The translations under genes and the position numbers were made by a program. A DNA stretch of 64,000 nucleotides from Planctomycetota bacterium (GTDB taxonomy: Bacteria; Planctomycetota; Planctomycetia; Pirellulales; Lacipirellulaceae). The stretch lies in NCBI GenBank assembly GCA_029259945.1, contig JAJDEF010000031.1, positions 78,311-142,310 of the forward strand, in the 5' to 3' direction. The first letter of the stretch is position 1. The number at the start of each line of letters is the position of its first letter. Below the pieces are notes generated by a model, which was given only the letters and a program-made list of their open reading frames with translations, made no database searches and had not been told where the DNA came from. Shown here in pieces: positions 41,279 to 52,064 of the stretch.

Positions 41279-41962
41279 CTACCCGTTCTCCGATTCGAGA
41301 GGAGTGTCTCCGTGCCAGTGCCGAGCAATCTCGCCATCGACGAGATAGATGACATCTTCGGCGATGTTTGTCGCGTGATCTCCGATACGCTCAATATGTC
41401 GTGAAGCAGAAAAGAACTGCAGTGCTGGTTCGATTTCGCTGATATTTCCCTGCAAAAACTGCTTGAGATCTCCAATCACTTGACGGTTCAACTCGTCGAC
41501 GACATCATCGTGCTGACAAACCCTACGGGCGGCATCGACATCTAATCGAACAAAAGCGTCCAGTGCATCTCGAACCATCGCCGTAGCAGCCTCAACCATT
41601 TGGTCCAGCTTGTCCGGGAACTGAAATTCCGGATGCAACACAAGCACCTGGGCTCGCTCGCCGATGTTGATCGCCAAATCGGCAATACGCTCCAGATCAC
41701 CGTTGATTTTTAGCACCATCGCCACGCGACGTAGATCGATAGCTACCGGTTGATGGAGCGCCAATATTTTCAGGCACTCTTCCTCGATCTCGACTTCTTG
41801 GCGGTTGACAGTGTCTTCATCGTTGTGAAGTTGCTCAATTAGGTCGGTACGCAATTCCCTCAGAGCCTGGCTGGCACGATAGACCATCTGCTCGACGATC
41901 GACGACTGAGCAAGCAGGTCTTGTTCGAGAGATTCGATATCTCGGTGTAGGTGTTGAGACAT
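41279..41962 (-). CDS. phoU: Phosphate signalling protein PhoU
   Basis: 227 residues, typical length. Two repeated three-helix bundles with the metal-binding-type motifs (INGDLERIADLAINIGERAQ and SRHIERIGDHATNIAEDVIY). Couples the Pst transporter to the PhoR kinase and keeps the regulon off at high phosphate. Between pstB and phoB. Confidence 0.95.
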   Translation of the reverse strand: MSQHLHRDIESLEQDLLAQSSIVEQMVYRASQALRELRTDLIEQLHNDEDTVNRQEVEIEEECLKILALHQPVAIDLRRVAMVLKINGDLERIADLAINIGERAQVLVLHPEFQFPDKLDQMVEAATAMVRDALDAFVRLDVDAARRVCQHDDVVDELNRQVIGDLKQFLQGNISEIEPALQFFSASRHIERIGDHATNIAEDVIYLVDGEIARHWHGDTPLESENG

Positions 41963-41979
41963 TGTTTGAATTCGGAGTT

Positions 41980-42000
41980 CGGAATGCGGAATGCGGAATG
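41980..42000 (+). repeat. Three tandem 7-bp units
   Basis: CGGAATG three times in a row in the gap between pstB and phoU. Probably replication slippage; no function suggested. Confidence 0.7.
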
Positions 42001-42019
42001 TTGGCTTCTAACTTCTACT

Positions 42020-42913
42020 CTAACCGAATCGACCTGTGATGTAGTCTTCGGTCTGCTTTTCCTTGGGGTTTGTGAAAAGCTCGTTGGTGTTTCCCACCTC
42101 AATCAAATGGCCTTCGTAAAAAAATGCGGTTTGATCAGAAACACGGGCTGCCTGCTGCATGTTGTGGGTAACAATCACGATTGTATAGATTTCTTTTAAC
42201 TTAAAAATCAGTTCCTCGATTGCTGCGGTCGATTTAGGATCAAGGGCTGAGGCAGGTTCGTCCATGAGCAGCACGTCGGGGGCGGTGGCCAGTGCTCGGG
42301 CGATACAGAGCCTTTGCTGCTGACCACCAGAGAGCTGCAATGCCGAGTCATTCAACCGATCCTGCACTTCATCCCAAAGGGCCGATTGCCGTAAACACCT
42401 TTCAACGATCTCGTTCAGCTCGCTGCGTTTTCGTATTCCCGCGACCCGTGGTCCATAGGCGACGTTCTCGAAAATTGATTTGGGAAAAGGATTCGACTTC
42501 TGGAAAACCATTCCTACCCGCTTGCGAAGTTCAACGACATCGGTGCCGCGACGATAGATATCCGTCCCGTCGAGTAAAATTTCGCCGCTTATGGTTGTGC
42601 CTTCGATCATGTCGTTCATCCGGTTGAGGCAACGCAGGAAGGTTGACTTGCCACAGCCAGAGGGGCCAATCAGAGCGGTTACGCAGTGTTCAGGAATATC
42701 CAGCGTAACCTTGTAGAGTGCTTGTTTGGCCTCGTAGAAAAAATCGACTTCACGAGTGACAATTTTCTTCGATTGTCCAGCGATCTCGTCGGCCGACCGC
42801 GAGAAGTTCGACTGGCCGAGGGATAATGTTGATGCTCTTGCGAGTGGTTTTCTAGAACTGGTATCGGACATTCTCTTAGGCCTACCGTCTATGACAATTT
42901 CTGATAACGACAT
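42020..42913 (-). CDS. pstB: Phosphate transport ATP-binding protein PstB
   Basis: ABC ATPase that powers phosphate import. From the ATG at 42913 it has 297 residues, about 40 longer than usual at the N-terminus; a later start is possible. Walker [21 protein letters not shown] (the last part is PstB-specific), signature [16 protein letters not shown], Walker [19 protein letters not shown]-loop [10 protein letters not shown]. Confidence 0.93.
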   Translation of the reverse strand: MSLSEIVIDGRPKRMSDTSSRKPLARASTLSLGQSNFSRSADEIAGQSKKIVTREVDFFYEAKQALYKVTLDIPEHCVTALIGPSGCGKSTFLRCLNRMNDMIEGTTISGEILLDGTDIYRRGTDVVELRKRVGMVFQKSNPFPKSIFENVAYGPRVAGIRKRSELNEIVERCLRQSALWDEVQDRLNDSALQLSGGQQQRLCIARALATAPDVLLMDEPASALDPKSTAAIEELIFKLKEIYTIVIVTHNMQQAARVSDQTAFFYEGHLIEVGNTNELFTNPKEKQTEDYITGRFG

Positions 42914-42982
42914 AAAGCTCGTCCTGCGGTGCTTTCGTCTCAAGTATTTGTGGAGTCGGGTTCAGTGAAAACAATCTCAAAC

Positions 42983-43861
42983 CTACCAACGCTTATTCTT
43001 GCTAAATCGATATCGCAGAACAACGGCCAAAGCGTTCATGCAGATCAGCACAACAAGTAAAACAACAATGCCAGCCGCTGCAACTTCGTGAAAACCCTTT
43101 TGCGGTTGGCTTGTCCAACTAAATATTTGTAGTGGCAAAGCGGTGAATTCGTCGTTGAAAATATCTTCCGGCAAGAAGCGAACATAGGTTGCTGCACCAA
43201 TCGCGACCAGCGGAGCTGCTTCGCCCAAGGCTCGCGACAGTGCGAGAATAACTCCTGTCATGATGCCTGGCAAAGCGGCTGGAAGTAGCTGATACCAAAC
43301 CGTTTGCCAGCGGGTTGCTCCCAAGGCATAGGAGGCTTGGCGAATCGTGCTGGGCGTTGCTCTAAGCGATTCTTGTGTTGCTAGGATGACGATTGGTAAT
43401 ACGACAAGCGTCAATGTCAGGGCTCCGGCCACTAAGCTTCGGTTGAGTTGCATCGCCCTGACAAACAGCCCTAGCCCCAAGATTCCATAGACGATCGAAG
43501 GTACACCGGCCAAGTTGGCGATGTTAATTTGCACCAACGTTCGCCAGCGACTCTTTTTTGCGTACTCTTCCAAATAAATGGCTGATCCGACACCGATAGG
43601 CACGGAAAACAAAGCTGTCAGGCCAATCAAGTAAAGACTGCCAACAAGAGCTGGTTTGATTCCCGCTTTCTCTGCAAACCGCGAGGGAAATCGGTTGATG
43701 TAATCCCAACTGAGCGAGTCCCAGCCAAAGCTCACAATATTCCATAGCAGAAGCACAAGAATAGAAACGCAAAGCCAAGTTGCTCCAGCACAAAGCAACG
43801 CAAAGGTGCGGGAAGCAATTCTCGCATAAGGCCGACCACGTTTGTGTTCTACCTGGCTCAT
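42983..43861 (-). CDS. pstA: Phosphate permease PstA
   Basis: 292 residues from ATG 43861 in an ATGA overlap with pstC. Six predicted membrane helices and the permease loop ASYALGATRWQTVWYQLLPA followed by LSRALGEAAPLVAIGA. Forms the channel with PstC. Confidence 0.93.
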   Translation of the reverse strand: MSQVEHKRGRPYARIASRTFALLCAGATWLCVSILVLLLWNIVSFGWDSLSWDYINRFPSRFAEKAGIKPALVGSLYLIGLTALFSVPIGVGSAIYLEEYAKKSRWRTLVQINIANLAGVPSIVYGILGLGLFVRAMQLNRSLVAGALTLTLVVLPIVILATQESLRATPSTIRQASYALGATRWQTVWYQLLPAALPGIMTGVILALSRALGEAAPLVAIGAATYVRFLPEDIFNDEFTALPLQIFSWTSQPQKGFHEVAAAGIVVLLVVLICMNALAVVLRYRFSKNKRW

Positions 43862-44793
43862 TCGTATTTCTCCTCGACACGAAGCAAAATCCACCGAGAA
43901 AATACGTTGAGTACGAAGGTCGAGACAAAAAGTGCCAGGCCCACTGCAAAGAGCGTACGATATTCAAGTGTGCCTGCGGGCGTGTCGCCTTGACTGACTT
44001 GGACGATGTAGGCAGTCATAGTTTGGATTCCCTCGAAGGGGTTGAGCGTAAGATTAGGTGTCGCCCCTGCTGCCAGAGTAACCGCCATCGTTTCTCCAAC
44101 TGCCCTGGCGATAGCTAACAGACACGCTGCCATGATGCCCGACATCGCAGCGGGTAGGATAACGCCAAGCGTCACGTCGAGCTTCGTTGCCCCCAAAGCG
44201 TAAGCTCCCTCACGTAATGATCGTGGCACAGATTGCAGCACATCCTCACTCAGCGAGACGACCATCGGCAAAATCATGATACCAACAACAACACACGCAT
44301 TGGCAGCGTTAAACAGATCGGCAGAAGGAATCGTATCGCGAATCAGCGGCGATACAAAAACAACTGCCAAATAGCCATAAACTACCGATGGAATGCCAGC
44401 CAGTATCTCAAGTATTGGTTTGACTATTTCACGCACGAGTGGCGAAGCGTATTCGCTCAAATAGATGGCCGTGGCAAGGCCCAAAGGAATGGCGATCAGT
44501 GCCGAGCCACCTGCCACGAGCAGGGTGCCACAAAACAAGGGCATAATTCCAAAATGCTGGGGCTTAAGCAGCGGAGACCATCGGGTTCCGGTGAGAAACT
44601 CCCACACAGACACTTCACGAAAAAATTGGACCGACTCGAATAGCAATACAAAAACGATTCCTACGGTCGTAACAATCGAGACCGCAGCACAGGCCAGCAG
44701 TAGTCCGTGGATTGCGAGCTCAAAAATCCCTCGCAAGTCCAAGTTTGCTGACTTACTGGCAAACTGTTCTCTTGTAGAAGCTGCCAAGAACAT
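43858..44793 (-). CDS. pstC: Phosphate permease PstC
   Basis: 311 residues. Six predicted membrane helices, IPLGLATAIYLSEYA, GIPSVVYGYLAVVFV, and the permease loop REGAYALGATKLDVTLGVIL followed by AIARAVGETMAVTLAAG. 58 bp after pstS and overlapping pstA by 4 bp. Confidence 0.93.
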   Translation of the reverse strand: MFLAASTREQFASKSANLDLRGIFELAIHGLLLACAAVSIVTTVGIVFVLLFESVQFFREVSVWEFLTGTRWSPLLKPQHFGIMPLFCGTLLVAGGSALIAIPLGLATAIYLSEYASPLVREIVKPILEILAGIPSVVYGYLAVVFVSPLIRDTIPSADLFNAANACVVVGIMILPMVVSLSEDVLQSVPRSLREGAYALGATKLDVTLGVILPAAMSGIMAACLLAIARAVGETMAVTLAAGATPNLTLNPFEGIQTMTAYIVQVSQGDTPAGTLEYRTLFAVGLALFVSTFVLNVFSRWILLRVEEKYE

Positions 44794-44851
44794 GTTGGTA
44801 AGGATCGCTGAAACCCGGTGCAGAAAAAGGAGAAAGAAACTACGTCAGCCA

Positions 44852-45829
44852 CTATTGCAAAGCTGTTTTCAAAAGTTCTTTATTTTGCTTGGCGACCTCA
44901 TCTGAGACTGGCACATATCCAACGTCGCCAGCCAATCGACCTACGTGCTCCAGATAGAATTTCACAAAGGCGAGCATTTCTGGGCGTTTGAGCGACGACT
45001 TTCGAACATAGATAAACAACGGCCTTGAGAGCGGCTTGTAGGAGCCATCTCGTACGGTTGTTTCATCAGGAGCCACGCATCCACCTCCACCATCAACTGC
45101 CAGCAACTTGAGTTGATCTTTGTTCTCGGCGTAGTAAGCATAGCCAAAATATCCGAGCCCGCCCTTGTCGGAGGCAACACCCCTTACAAGCTGGTTGTCG
45201 TTTTCACTTGCGGTATAGTCCGCTCGGCTAGCACGCTCTTCGCCGTTGATTGCTTTGGTGAAATAGTCGAATGTCCCCGAGTCAGTACCAGGGCCGTAGA
45301 GCTTCAGCGGCTCCTCGGGCCATTCCGGATTGACATCACTCCACTTCATCACGGTCTCACCGCTCTCGGGTCGCCAGATCGTTTTGAGCTGTTCAACCGT
45401 TAGACAATCTACCCAATCATTTTTGGGATTGACCACGACCGATAATCCATCAATAGCGACCGTGAATTCGATAAATTCAATTTCAGCAGCGACGCATTTT
45501 TCATGCTCTGTTTCTTTCATCTTACGCGAGGCGTCGCAGATATCGATCTCACCAGCAACGAACTTTTTCATGCCGCCACTCGTGCCAGCGGAACCAACTG
45601 AAACCTTGACCTTCGGGGACACCTCGCTGAATTCCTCCGCAACTGCCTGCGACACGGGGAAGACCGTACTTGAACCATGAATACGAACAGCACCTGTTAG
45701 AACAGCATCAGATTCAGCCCCGGACGAACTGGCAGTTGGCATCGTGGAGCTGCTGCAACCAACAACTAGAATTGTTAAGAGAGCGCCTAGCAAGCCAGCA
45801 TGATGATGCGTTTTTCGACTTGAAATCAT
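44852..45829 (-). CDS. pstS: Phosphate-binding lipoprotein PstS
   Basis: 325 residues, PBP-like. Signal peptide with lipobox ILVVGCSSS (Cys25), so a lipoprotein. Phosphate-binding motifs: RIHGSSTVFPVSQAVAEEF, VGSAGTSGGMKKFVAGEIDI, YGPGTDSGTFDYF, and VASDKGGLGYFGYAY. First gene after the Pho box, facing pstC. Confidence 0.95.
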   Translation of the reverse strand: MISSRKTHHHAGLLGALLTILVVGCSSSTMPTASSSGAESDAVLTGAVRIHGSSTVFPVSQAVAEEFSEVSPKVKVSVGSAGTSGGMKKFVAGEIDICDASRKMKETEHEKCVAAEIEFIEFTVAIDGLSVVVNPKNDWVDCLTVEQLKTIWRPESGETVMKWSDVNPEWPEEPLKLYGPGTDSGTFDYFTKAINGEERASRADYTASENDNQLVRGVASDKGGLGYFGYAYYAENKDQLKLLAVDGGGGCVAPDETTVRDGSYKPLSRPLFIYVRKSSLKRPEMLAFVKFYLEHVGRLAGDVGYVPVSDEVAKQNKELLKTALQ

Positions 45830-45888
45830 TTCTAGAGTCCTTGTTCTGAGATTGAAGCTCCGTAGAACATCACTCTAGTCTGCGGACA

Positions 45889-45906
45889 TGAAGAAATTGT
45901 GAAGAA
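45889..45906 (-). promoter_or_regulatory. Pho box-like direct repeat before pstS
   Basis: On the minus strand TTCTTCA-CAAT-TTCTTCA: two 7-mers separated by 4 bp, the 11-bp spacing of PhoB half sites, centred about 70 bp before the pstS start. A further TTGTCAA lies 7 bp upstream. The repeat differs from the enterobacterial CTGTCAT, so the assignment is by spacing and place. Confidence 0.6.
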
Positions 45907-45931
45907 TTGACAACAAAAGTCCAACCTTCTT

Positions 45932-47707
45932 TCAAGCGAGGGGAATGCGCACCTGAAATGTGCTCCCCTGGCCGAGCTTGCTCTCGACCGACACGCTTCC
46001 TCCCATCGTTTGGCAAAGGTGTTTGACGATGGAGAGACCTAAGCCTGTGCCACCTAATTCACGAGATCGGGCTTTGTCGACGCGATAGAACCTCTCGAAA
46101 AGCCTCTCTAAATGCTCTGGAGCAATACCAATGCCCGTGTCCGAGACCTCAATCACAGCCTCGGTAGATTCCTGATGGCAACGGATCACAATAGCCCCGC
46201 CAGAGGGCGTGTATTTGATCGCATTGTCGACCAAATTATCGAGTATTTGCATGAGCGATTCTTCGTCAGCCCGCACGATGGTCGAGTCCGATCCGGCTTC
46301 GTTTTGCAGTTCGATTTGAGCCGCCTTGGCACGCTCTTCACAATCTGTCAGACAGGCGGCAATAACCTGTTGCAGGGGTATTTCAGACAATTCTAAAGCC
46401 GCACCGCCTGCCTCGATCCGAGCGAGACTCAGCATATCAAGAATAAGAGCATGCAGCCGATCTGCCTGTTCATCGATTCGACGTAAAAAACGAGGAGCAC
46501 TTTCGCTGTCGCCGAGGGCACCGTTAATTAGGGTTTCGGTGTAGGCTTTGATCGAACTGAGTGGTGTTTTGAGTTCGTGAGAAACATTCGCGATAAACTG
46601 CTGACGAAGGCCTTCCAAATGTTTCAATTCGGTCACATCGTGCAATACCAGAACAACGCCTGGGCAAGGATCGCCGGGCAGAGGAGTCGCGTGGATGTTG
46701 AGTGTACGCATGGTATCTGCTTGCCAAGAGAGGTCGCCCTGGCAAAGCTCTCCAGAGCGGAGAGTTTGCTCTACGATTTCCCGTAATTCATGGCTGCGAA
46801 CGACTTCCAGCAAAGGACTCCCCACAATTTCATCGGGCTGGAAGGAAAGGGCTCTTCCTGCTGCGGCATTGGCAAACAGTACCTGCTGACGAGCATCGAC
46901 GGCCAACACACCTTCGGCCATCCCTCCCAACACGGCATCTTGCTGTTGCCCGCTAACTCTAAGCTGCTTTTCCCTTGATTGGAGTTCTCTGCTCATATGC
47001 TCAAACGAACGTGCCAGAGTGCCCACCTCGTCACTTGAGTGGACTTCGATTCGGTTGGGATAGTTTCCAGTCGCAATGTCTTCGGCTGCGACCGTCAATT
47101 CCTTGATTGGGCGAATAATTCGCTGCGTAAGCCAATAAGTAATAACCAGCCCCGAGAACCCTACTAGAAGTCCAACTGACCAAATAAGTTGACGAATCGA
47201 GCGAACTTCCTGCTGAATGGAAGCCATCGATTGAGCCGCTCGAACATAACCGAGGATAAAGTTGTCTTGCTTAATCGCAAGTGCAACGTACAGAAACGGT
47301 TCGCCGAGAGTTGGGCTAACCCGCTGGGAGGTTCCTTCGCCTGAGTGAGAGGCCAAGACAAATTCTTTGCGGGAAAGATGGTTCTCCATCTTGACGACCT
47401 CAGCCAGTCCCGGTTGCTCCGAGTCAGCCAACACCACGCCGTCAGTGGCCACCAAGGTAAAACGGGTCTTCGTTTGTTCGCCAAGCAAGACCACCTTCTG
47501 CTGCAAGGCTTCACTTCTCCCTGTAGTTAAGGTTTCGCCTAAATCGTCGCGTAGCAACGTAGCAGAGTCATGCAACCGACGACGGACTTGTTCGACTAAT
47601 TGCTCTTCTTGCCATCCAGACACAATGGCGACACATACGCTCAGAGCAAGCAGAACAAGCCCGGCATAGGTAAGGAAGAGTTTCCAAAACAGGCGAGAGG
47701 ACCACAT
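45932..47707 (-). CDS. phoR: Phosphate sensor histidine kinase PhoR
   Basis: 591 residues from ATG 47707. Two membrane helices (about 8-32 and 170-190) flank an exported sensor domain; then HAMP (QRIIRPIKELTVAAEDIATG), PAS (DAVLGGMAEGVLAVDARQQV), HisKA with FIANVSHELKTPLSSIKAYT and HATPase with DNLVDNAIKYTPSG, DTGIGIAPEH, GGTGLGLSIVKHL. Phosphorylates PhoB, encoded at the other end of the cluster. The PAS and large exported sensor fit the PhoR type. Pst genes lie between the two partners. Confidence 0.9.
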   Translation of the reverse strand: MWSSRLFWKLFLTYAGLVLLALSVCVAIVSGWQEEQLVEQVRRRLHDSATLLRDDLGETLTTGRSEALQQKVVLLGEQTKTRFTLVATDGVVLADSEQPGLAEVVKMENHLSRKEFVLASHSGEGTSQRVSPTLGEPFLYVALAIKQDNFILGYVRAAQSMASIQQEVRSIRQLIWSVGLLVGFSGLVITYWLTQRIIRPIKELTVAAEDIATGNYPNRIEVHSSDEVGTLARSFEHMSRELQSREKQLRVSGQQQDAVLGGMAEGVLAVDARQQVLFANAAAGRALSFQPDEIVGSPLLEVVRSHELREIVEQTLRSGELCQGDLSWQADTMRTLNIHATPLPGDPCPGVVLVLHDVTELKHLEGLRQQFIANVSHELKTPLSSIKAYTETLINGALGDSESAPRFLRRIDEQADRLHALILDMLSLARIEAGGAALELSEIPLQQVIAACLTDCEERAKAAQIELQNEAGSDSTIVRADEESLMQILDNLVDNAIKYTPSGGAIVIRCHQESTEAVIEVSDTGIGIAPEHLERLFERFYRVDKARSRELGGTGLGLSIVKHLCQTMGGSVSVESKLGQGSTFQVRIPLA

Positions 47708-48071
47708 ACAGCCCATGCTTGCCACAAGCGGCATGGATTGCAACCCCCACTTCTATTCGACAAGAAATGAAAAATAACGTTCCCAGATCCCTGGCAAGGT
47801 TGTTTAACACCCGTCGCTGGTCGCACTTCTCAGTAATTCAGAATTTCACCCCCTCCTCACAGCACCTTAACGAAGCACGTTTACAATCTCAGACATGTGG
47901 AGAAAGACAAAAGACAGTTGTGTAATCGGGCGGATTCAGAGGATCACGCACTCGCCTTTTGCCGAAGCTCAAAAGACTCGGCCAAATAGACATATCAGGA
48001 AGCGATTGATGCCTACTTCCCAAGAAAAAAACGCTGCCTCGTATGCTCCTCAGTACGGTCTTATCTACAAA

Positions 48072-49202
48072 ATGACCAGTCAAAAAGGTTCAAAGCACAA
48101 TGGCTTCTCTAGGCCCCTACATGGTTTCACACTTGTTGAACTTTTGGTTGTTATTTCGATTATTGGTGTCTTAGCAGGTCTGCTATTTCCTGCCCTGTCT
48201 GCTGCCCGTTCAGCAAGTCGAAAGACAGCGTGTGCGAACAACCTTCGGCAATTCGGAATCGTATTTCAGGCTTATTCTCAGAGCGCGAACGGTAGACTCT
48301 GCAGTGGAGCGTTTGATTGGATCAACGAAGGGGCTGTCACCGACATTGGTTGGGTTGCTGACTGTGTAGATCGGGGAACACCCGTTGGCGAAATGCTTTG
48401 CCCTGCAAACCCAGTACGTGCGTCGGAAACGTTGAATCAACTGCTCACGGCGGAGGCGAGCGCATTCAGCGACTGTGTTGACCCCTTGGGAAGGCCGCAC
48501 GGGGTTGATCCCGATGGGACACCGCTCATCAATCCTTGCCGTAAAATTCTTGAGGACGGCCTTGCGCCGCTCAGCGATCAACGCGCCAACCTGATTCAAA
48601 CGCGTCTCCTCGAAGAGTTCTACAACACAAACTTCGTAGCTAGCTGGACCTTTGTACGCAGTAAACCTCGTCTCGACAAAAGCGGGAATCTGATTGCAAA
48701 GACAAGTTCCTGCCTACCCTCGCTGAAATCGGCAGATGCGAGCATCGGACCGTTGAGACTTGTCGTCGTCGATGTAGCAAAAACTCCTGCAAGTATCGTC
48801 CCCCTCTTGGGCGATGGCGCTTTGGCAGGGGTCCTGGAGAGAGACATTGGAGATTTGCCTGCCGGTACGTTCACGACTGGTTCTTTCACGCGAGGGCCTG
48901 TCCTGAAATCGAGCCTAAAGCTCGCTTCTTTTGGAGCAGGAAAGCCCCGAGGCGGCGCTGGGGGGTGGTGGGGCGTTTGGGCAAAAAAAGTGCTGCAAGA
49001 TTATCGAGGCTTCGCGCCGGTCCACCAAGGCCTCTGCAACGTGTTGATGGCAGACGGTAGTGTGAAGGCATTGAAAGACAGCAACGACGATGGCTTGATT
49101 AACAATGGCTTTCCTCAAGCATCGGGTGGCGGCTTTGCTGACGATGTGATCGAGGTGGAAGACCATCAACTCTTTAGCAAGGCGATGCTAAGGGGCCTTT
49201 AA
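48072..49202 (+). CDS. DUF1559-type prepilin-like protein (1)
   Basis: 376 residues from ATG 48072, giving a 17-residue basic leader before the cleavage site; ATG 48009 is an alternative. Prepilin motif [20 protein letters not shown], then the DUF1559 opening [20 protein letters not shown] and the closing H-x-G-x-x-N-x-L-x-x-D-G-S-V pattern ([17 protein letters not shown]). These giant pseudopilins are a planctomycete hallmark of unclear function. Divergent from phoR. Confidence 0.9.
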   Translation: MTSQKGSKHNGFSRPLHGFTLVELLVVISIIGVLAGLLFPALSAARSASRKTACANNLRQFGIVFQAYSQSANGRLCSGAFDWINEGAVTDIGWVADCVDRGTPVGEMLCPANPVRASETLNQLLTAEASAFSDCVDPLGRPHGVDPDGTPLINPCRKILEDGLAPLSDQRANLIQTRLLEEFYNTNFVASWTFVRSKPRLDKSGNLIAKTSSCLPSLKSADASIGPLRLVVVDVAKTPASIVPLLGDGALAGVLERDIGDLPAGTFTTGSFTRGPVLKSSLKLASFGAGKPRGGAGGWWGVWAKKVLQDYRGFAPVHQGLCNVLMADGSVKALKDSNDDGLINNGFPQASGGGFADDVIEVEDHQLFSKAMLRGL

Positions 49203-49408
49203 GCATGCGTGCATCCGCACCGTGCAGTGACGTAAGAATCTTCAACGGTAAGAAAGGAGCAATCTCAAGCCATAACGCTGAAAGGCTTAGCAAGCCGCGC
49301 TATTAGGCGATCGTTTGTGAACTTCATCGCAAGGACTCGCCCCGTATTCTTCACCCAAGAAAACCATTTGTTCCGGCCGCATCCCGTGGCCTTCACTAAC
49401 GAGGTATC

Positions 49409-50719
49409 ATGATGAAAAAGCTACAGAGGCTCAGTGTTTTACGACGAAAAACGGTTGGAATTAGAGGTTTCACGCTAGTAGAACTTTTGGTGGTGATCGC
49501 CATTATTGGCGTGCTCGTAGCGCTTCTATTACCTGCGATTGCCAAGGCCCGAGAGGCGGCTCGACGAACGACCTGTGCTAATAACTTGCGTCAGTTCGGT
49601 CTCGGCTTTCATGCGTTTGCCGACAGTGATCCGCTAGAGCGACTTTGCACTGGTGCTGCCGACTATCGACGCGACGGAGCTTATGACGTCTATGGCTGGG
49701 TTGCCGACTTGGTGAACTCCCAAGCCGCCTCGCCACAGGAAATGTTATGTCCCTCGAATCCGTTGCGCGGGTCCGAAAAACTCAACGACCTCCTGGGCAA
49801 AGACACAACCGATGCAAAGGATGGCGCCCCTGCAGGCCGTTTGAGTGAAGGCATCGCCGGCAAAGCCGATTTCGAGGGCACTTCAGGTGGCGGTGGAAGC
49901 ACTTTCGGAGGCACAGCCATCGATACAGACGAACGTGCCGCGCTGGTCGCCCGTGCGTTTCTGGCCAAGGGATACAACACAAACTATGCCGCTGGTTGGC
50001 ACTTCGTTCGTTCAGCACCGAAGTTCTCGTTTGATTCTTCCACAACTCCTGCCAGCATCCTGTCAGTCAATGAAGGAATGAAAGGGTTGGCTGGCACGGC
50101 GGGGCCGCTGACTCGTCGCATGGCGGAAAACGCGGTCGTGCCTTCCTCGCACATCGCCTTACTTGGCGACGCGGCTCCGGGCGATGTCGATGAAGCTATC
50201 CTGGCTCGTACCATTGCTTATGGCCCCTCTGCAACGAGCGATCCGTTCAAAGGTACCAGCACAGAATCCCAGGTTTTCATCCAGGCTGGTGAACTGCTCA
50301 CCGAGGCGTTTAACGATGGTCCTGCTTCGTTCAACGGAACCGATATCGATTTGTTAGCCAAACTCTCGAATCTGACTACGCAAATCGATAGGGAAAAAGC
50401 AGCAAACGGGCAAGTGAATAACGACCCTCCGACCGGTCCGTCTGGAAATAGTCTCTACTTACAAGACACACGCGACTGGCTCGCTGTCCATGGAGGCGTT
50501 TGCAATATCCTCATGGCAGACGGTTCGGTCAAAGTTTTCCACGACAACAATGGCGATGGATTCCTTGACCCGGGATTTCAAATTCCTGGCGGCTTGACCG
50601 AGGATCAATATGCCAGCATCGGATATCGTGAGAGCCCTAAGGAACCTGAATTACCGAAGACAAAAATCTTCAGTGGTATCTTTCTCAACCAGTTTTCTAA
50701 ACGTTCGGCATTTGAGTAA
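49409..50719 (+). CDS. DUF1559-type prepilin-like protein (2)
   Basis: 436 residues. Prepilin motif [20 protein letters not shown] after a 19-residue basic leader, [20 protein letters not shown], and the C-terminal [17 protein letters not shown] with acidic [12 protein letters not shown]. Paralog of the gene before it (both have MLCP-x-NP-x-R-x-SE and NTN). A strong terminator follows at 50746. Confidence 0.92.
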   Translation: MMKKLQRLSVLRRKTVGIRGFTLVELLVVIAIIGVLVALLLPAIAKAREAARRTTCANNLRQFGLGFHAFADSDPLERLCTGAADYRRDGAYDVYGWVADLVNSQAASPQEMLCPSNPLRGSEKLNDLLGKDTTDAKDGAPAGRLSEGIAGKADFEGTSGGGGSTFGGTAIDTDERAALVARAFLAKGYNTNYAAGWHFVRSAPKFSFDSSTTPASILSVNEGMKGLAGTAGPLTRRMAENAVVPSSHIALLGDAAPGDVDEAILARTIAYGPSATSDPFKGTSTESQVFIQAGELLTEAFNDGPASFNGTDIDLLAKLSNLTTQIDREKAANGQVNNDPPTGPSGNSLYLQDTRDWLAVHGGVCNILMADGSVKVFHDNNGDGFLDPGFQIPGGLTEDQYASIGYRESPKEPELPKTKIFSGIFLNQFSKRSAFE

Positions 50720-50745
50720 CAGCACCTTGGATTTCTTCTGAACGA

Positions 50746-50788
50746 CTGGCGGCCGGTCGCATAAAAGTCGGCCGGCCGCCAGATTTTT
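50746..50788 (+). terminator. Rho-independent terminator after the DUF1559 pair
   Basis: CTGGCGGCCGG (50746-50756) pairs perfectly with CCGGCCGCCAG (50772-50782), then ATTTTT. Confidence 0.9.
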
Positions 50789-50811
50789 CTTTCCGCCGCA
50801 AGCATTCGTCT

Positions 50812-52062
50812 ATGCCCATAAGAAGCGCCATGAAGCCTAATCAACGCTCAAAGACTGCCGTCGACCAACAACGGCTGGTTACGTTCCTCATCGCTGGAAT
50901 TACCGCCCTCTCCTTGAGCGGCTGCGATCACTCGACTCCGCAAGAAAGGGATTTGTTCGCAAAAAAGAATCCCACTCACACCTGGAATACCTCGACATAT
51001 GCAGAAGTAACCTCACGGCAATTTCCCAAAATAGTACTCCATGACACTGTCGTCGATTTTGGCTTGGTTGAGCCGAAGACGGGTGCCAGACAAGTAATAG
51101 ACGTTCGCAATGAAGGCAAGGCACCGCTGTTACTTAAACTACTGGACGACAATAGCACTTTTACGATTGATTGCACTCCTATTCCTCCCGGCGAAGAGCG
51201 CCAATTAACTTTGATTTGGACGCCGCCAAGCTTTTTCGAAAACTATCAAGGCACAGTTAGGCTACAAACCAATGACCCCTCGCAACCGACTCGAACTCTC
51301 GCAGTTACGGGACAAGCCCTCTACGCCATCGCTGTCGACCCGCCGGTTCTGCTGGCCAAACGCATGCGACCGAATCAGCCGCACAAGACAGAAGTCGTGA
51401 TTTCCAGCCAACGCTGGGACACATTTTCTCTTGAAGACATTAAAACTGATTTGACGGGCCTGGACTTCGAGTTGACGCCGGCCGGTGAAGACGTGCTTGG
51501 ATCGCTCAACGCCAAGTCCGGGTGGCTATTGAAGATCGCTCTGCCCTCTGGGCTCGCCTCTGGAGTAATTGATCAGTCGATCAATTTGCGCGTTAATCCC
51601 TCTTTAGCTGGGGCGAAGTCACGGCCCTTAAAGATTCCAATCCGTGGTCGAGTCCTGCGACGAATCGCCGTATATGGCAAAGGAATCGATTCGAACGGTA
51701 CAATCAGCTTCGGAGTGGTTCCTTCGGGTCGCGAACACATGCGCCGCCTCATAGTAAAAGTTCACGACAACGACCCGCATCTGAGCGTGCGCGACTTGCA
51801 AATCACGCCATCGTTTGTGACAGCGAGATTACTTCCCTACGGCAGAGAGTCTGGCATTGACAACCTTTACCATCTTTTAATCTCGCTGCCCGCTACCGCG
51901 CCCGAAACTATCTGTCGAGGTGAACAGCTAGGAATGATTCGCTTTGAATTCGATCATCCGCGTATCAAAGAGTTGGTGTTAAATCTTGACTTCATCCTAC
52001 ACGACCGGATGCGTCATAAATACGTCTCGTTCAACGAACATGCAATCATAGGAAAACCCTAG
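50812..52062 (+). CDS. Lipoprotein with DUF1573-like repeats
   Basis: 416 residues. Signal peptide and lipobox ITALSLSGC (Cys38). The mature part has immunoglobulin-like segments of the DUF1573/ASPM type: HDTVVDFGLVEPKTGARQVI, IPPGEERQLTLIWTPP, and TVRLQTNDPSQPTRTLAVTG. Such periplasmic proteins are frequent in planctomycetes and Bacteroidetes. Two bases before the next gene, so co-transcribed with the PilM-like fusion. Confidence 0.75.
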   Translation: MPIRSAMKPNQRSKTAVDQQRLVTFLIAGITALSLSGCDHSTPQERDLFAKKNPTHTWNTSTYAEVTSRQFPKIVLHDTVVDFGLVEPKTGARQVIDVRNEGKAPLLLKLLDDNSTFTIDCTPIPPGEERQLTLIWTPPSFFENYQGTVRLQTNDPSQPTRTLAVTGQALYAIAVDPPVLLAKRMRPNQPHKTEVVISSQRWDTFSLEDIKTDLTGLDFELTPAGEDVLGSLNAKSGWLLKIALPSGLASGVIDQSINLRVNPSLAGAKSRPLKIPIRGRVLRRIAVYGKGIDSNGTISFGVVPSGREHMRRLIVKVHDNDPHLSVRDLQITPSFVTARLLPYGRESGIDNLYHLLISLPATAPETICRGEQLGMIRFEFDHPRIKELVLNLDFILHDRMRHKYVSFNEHAIIGKP

Positions 52063-52064
52063 AG

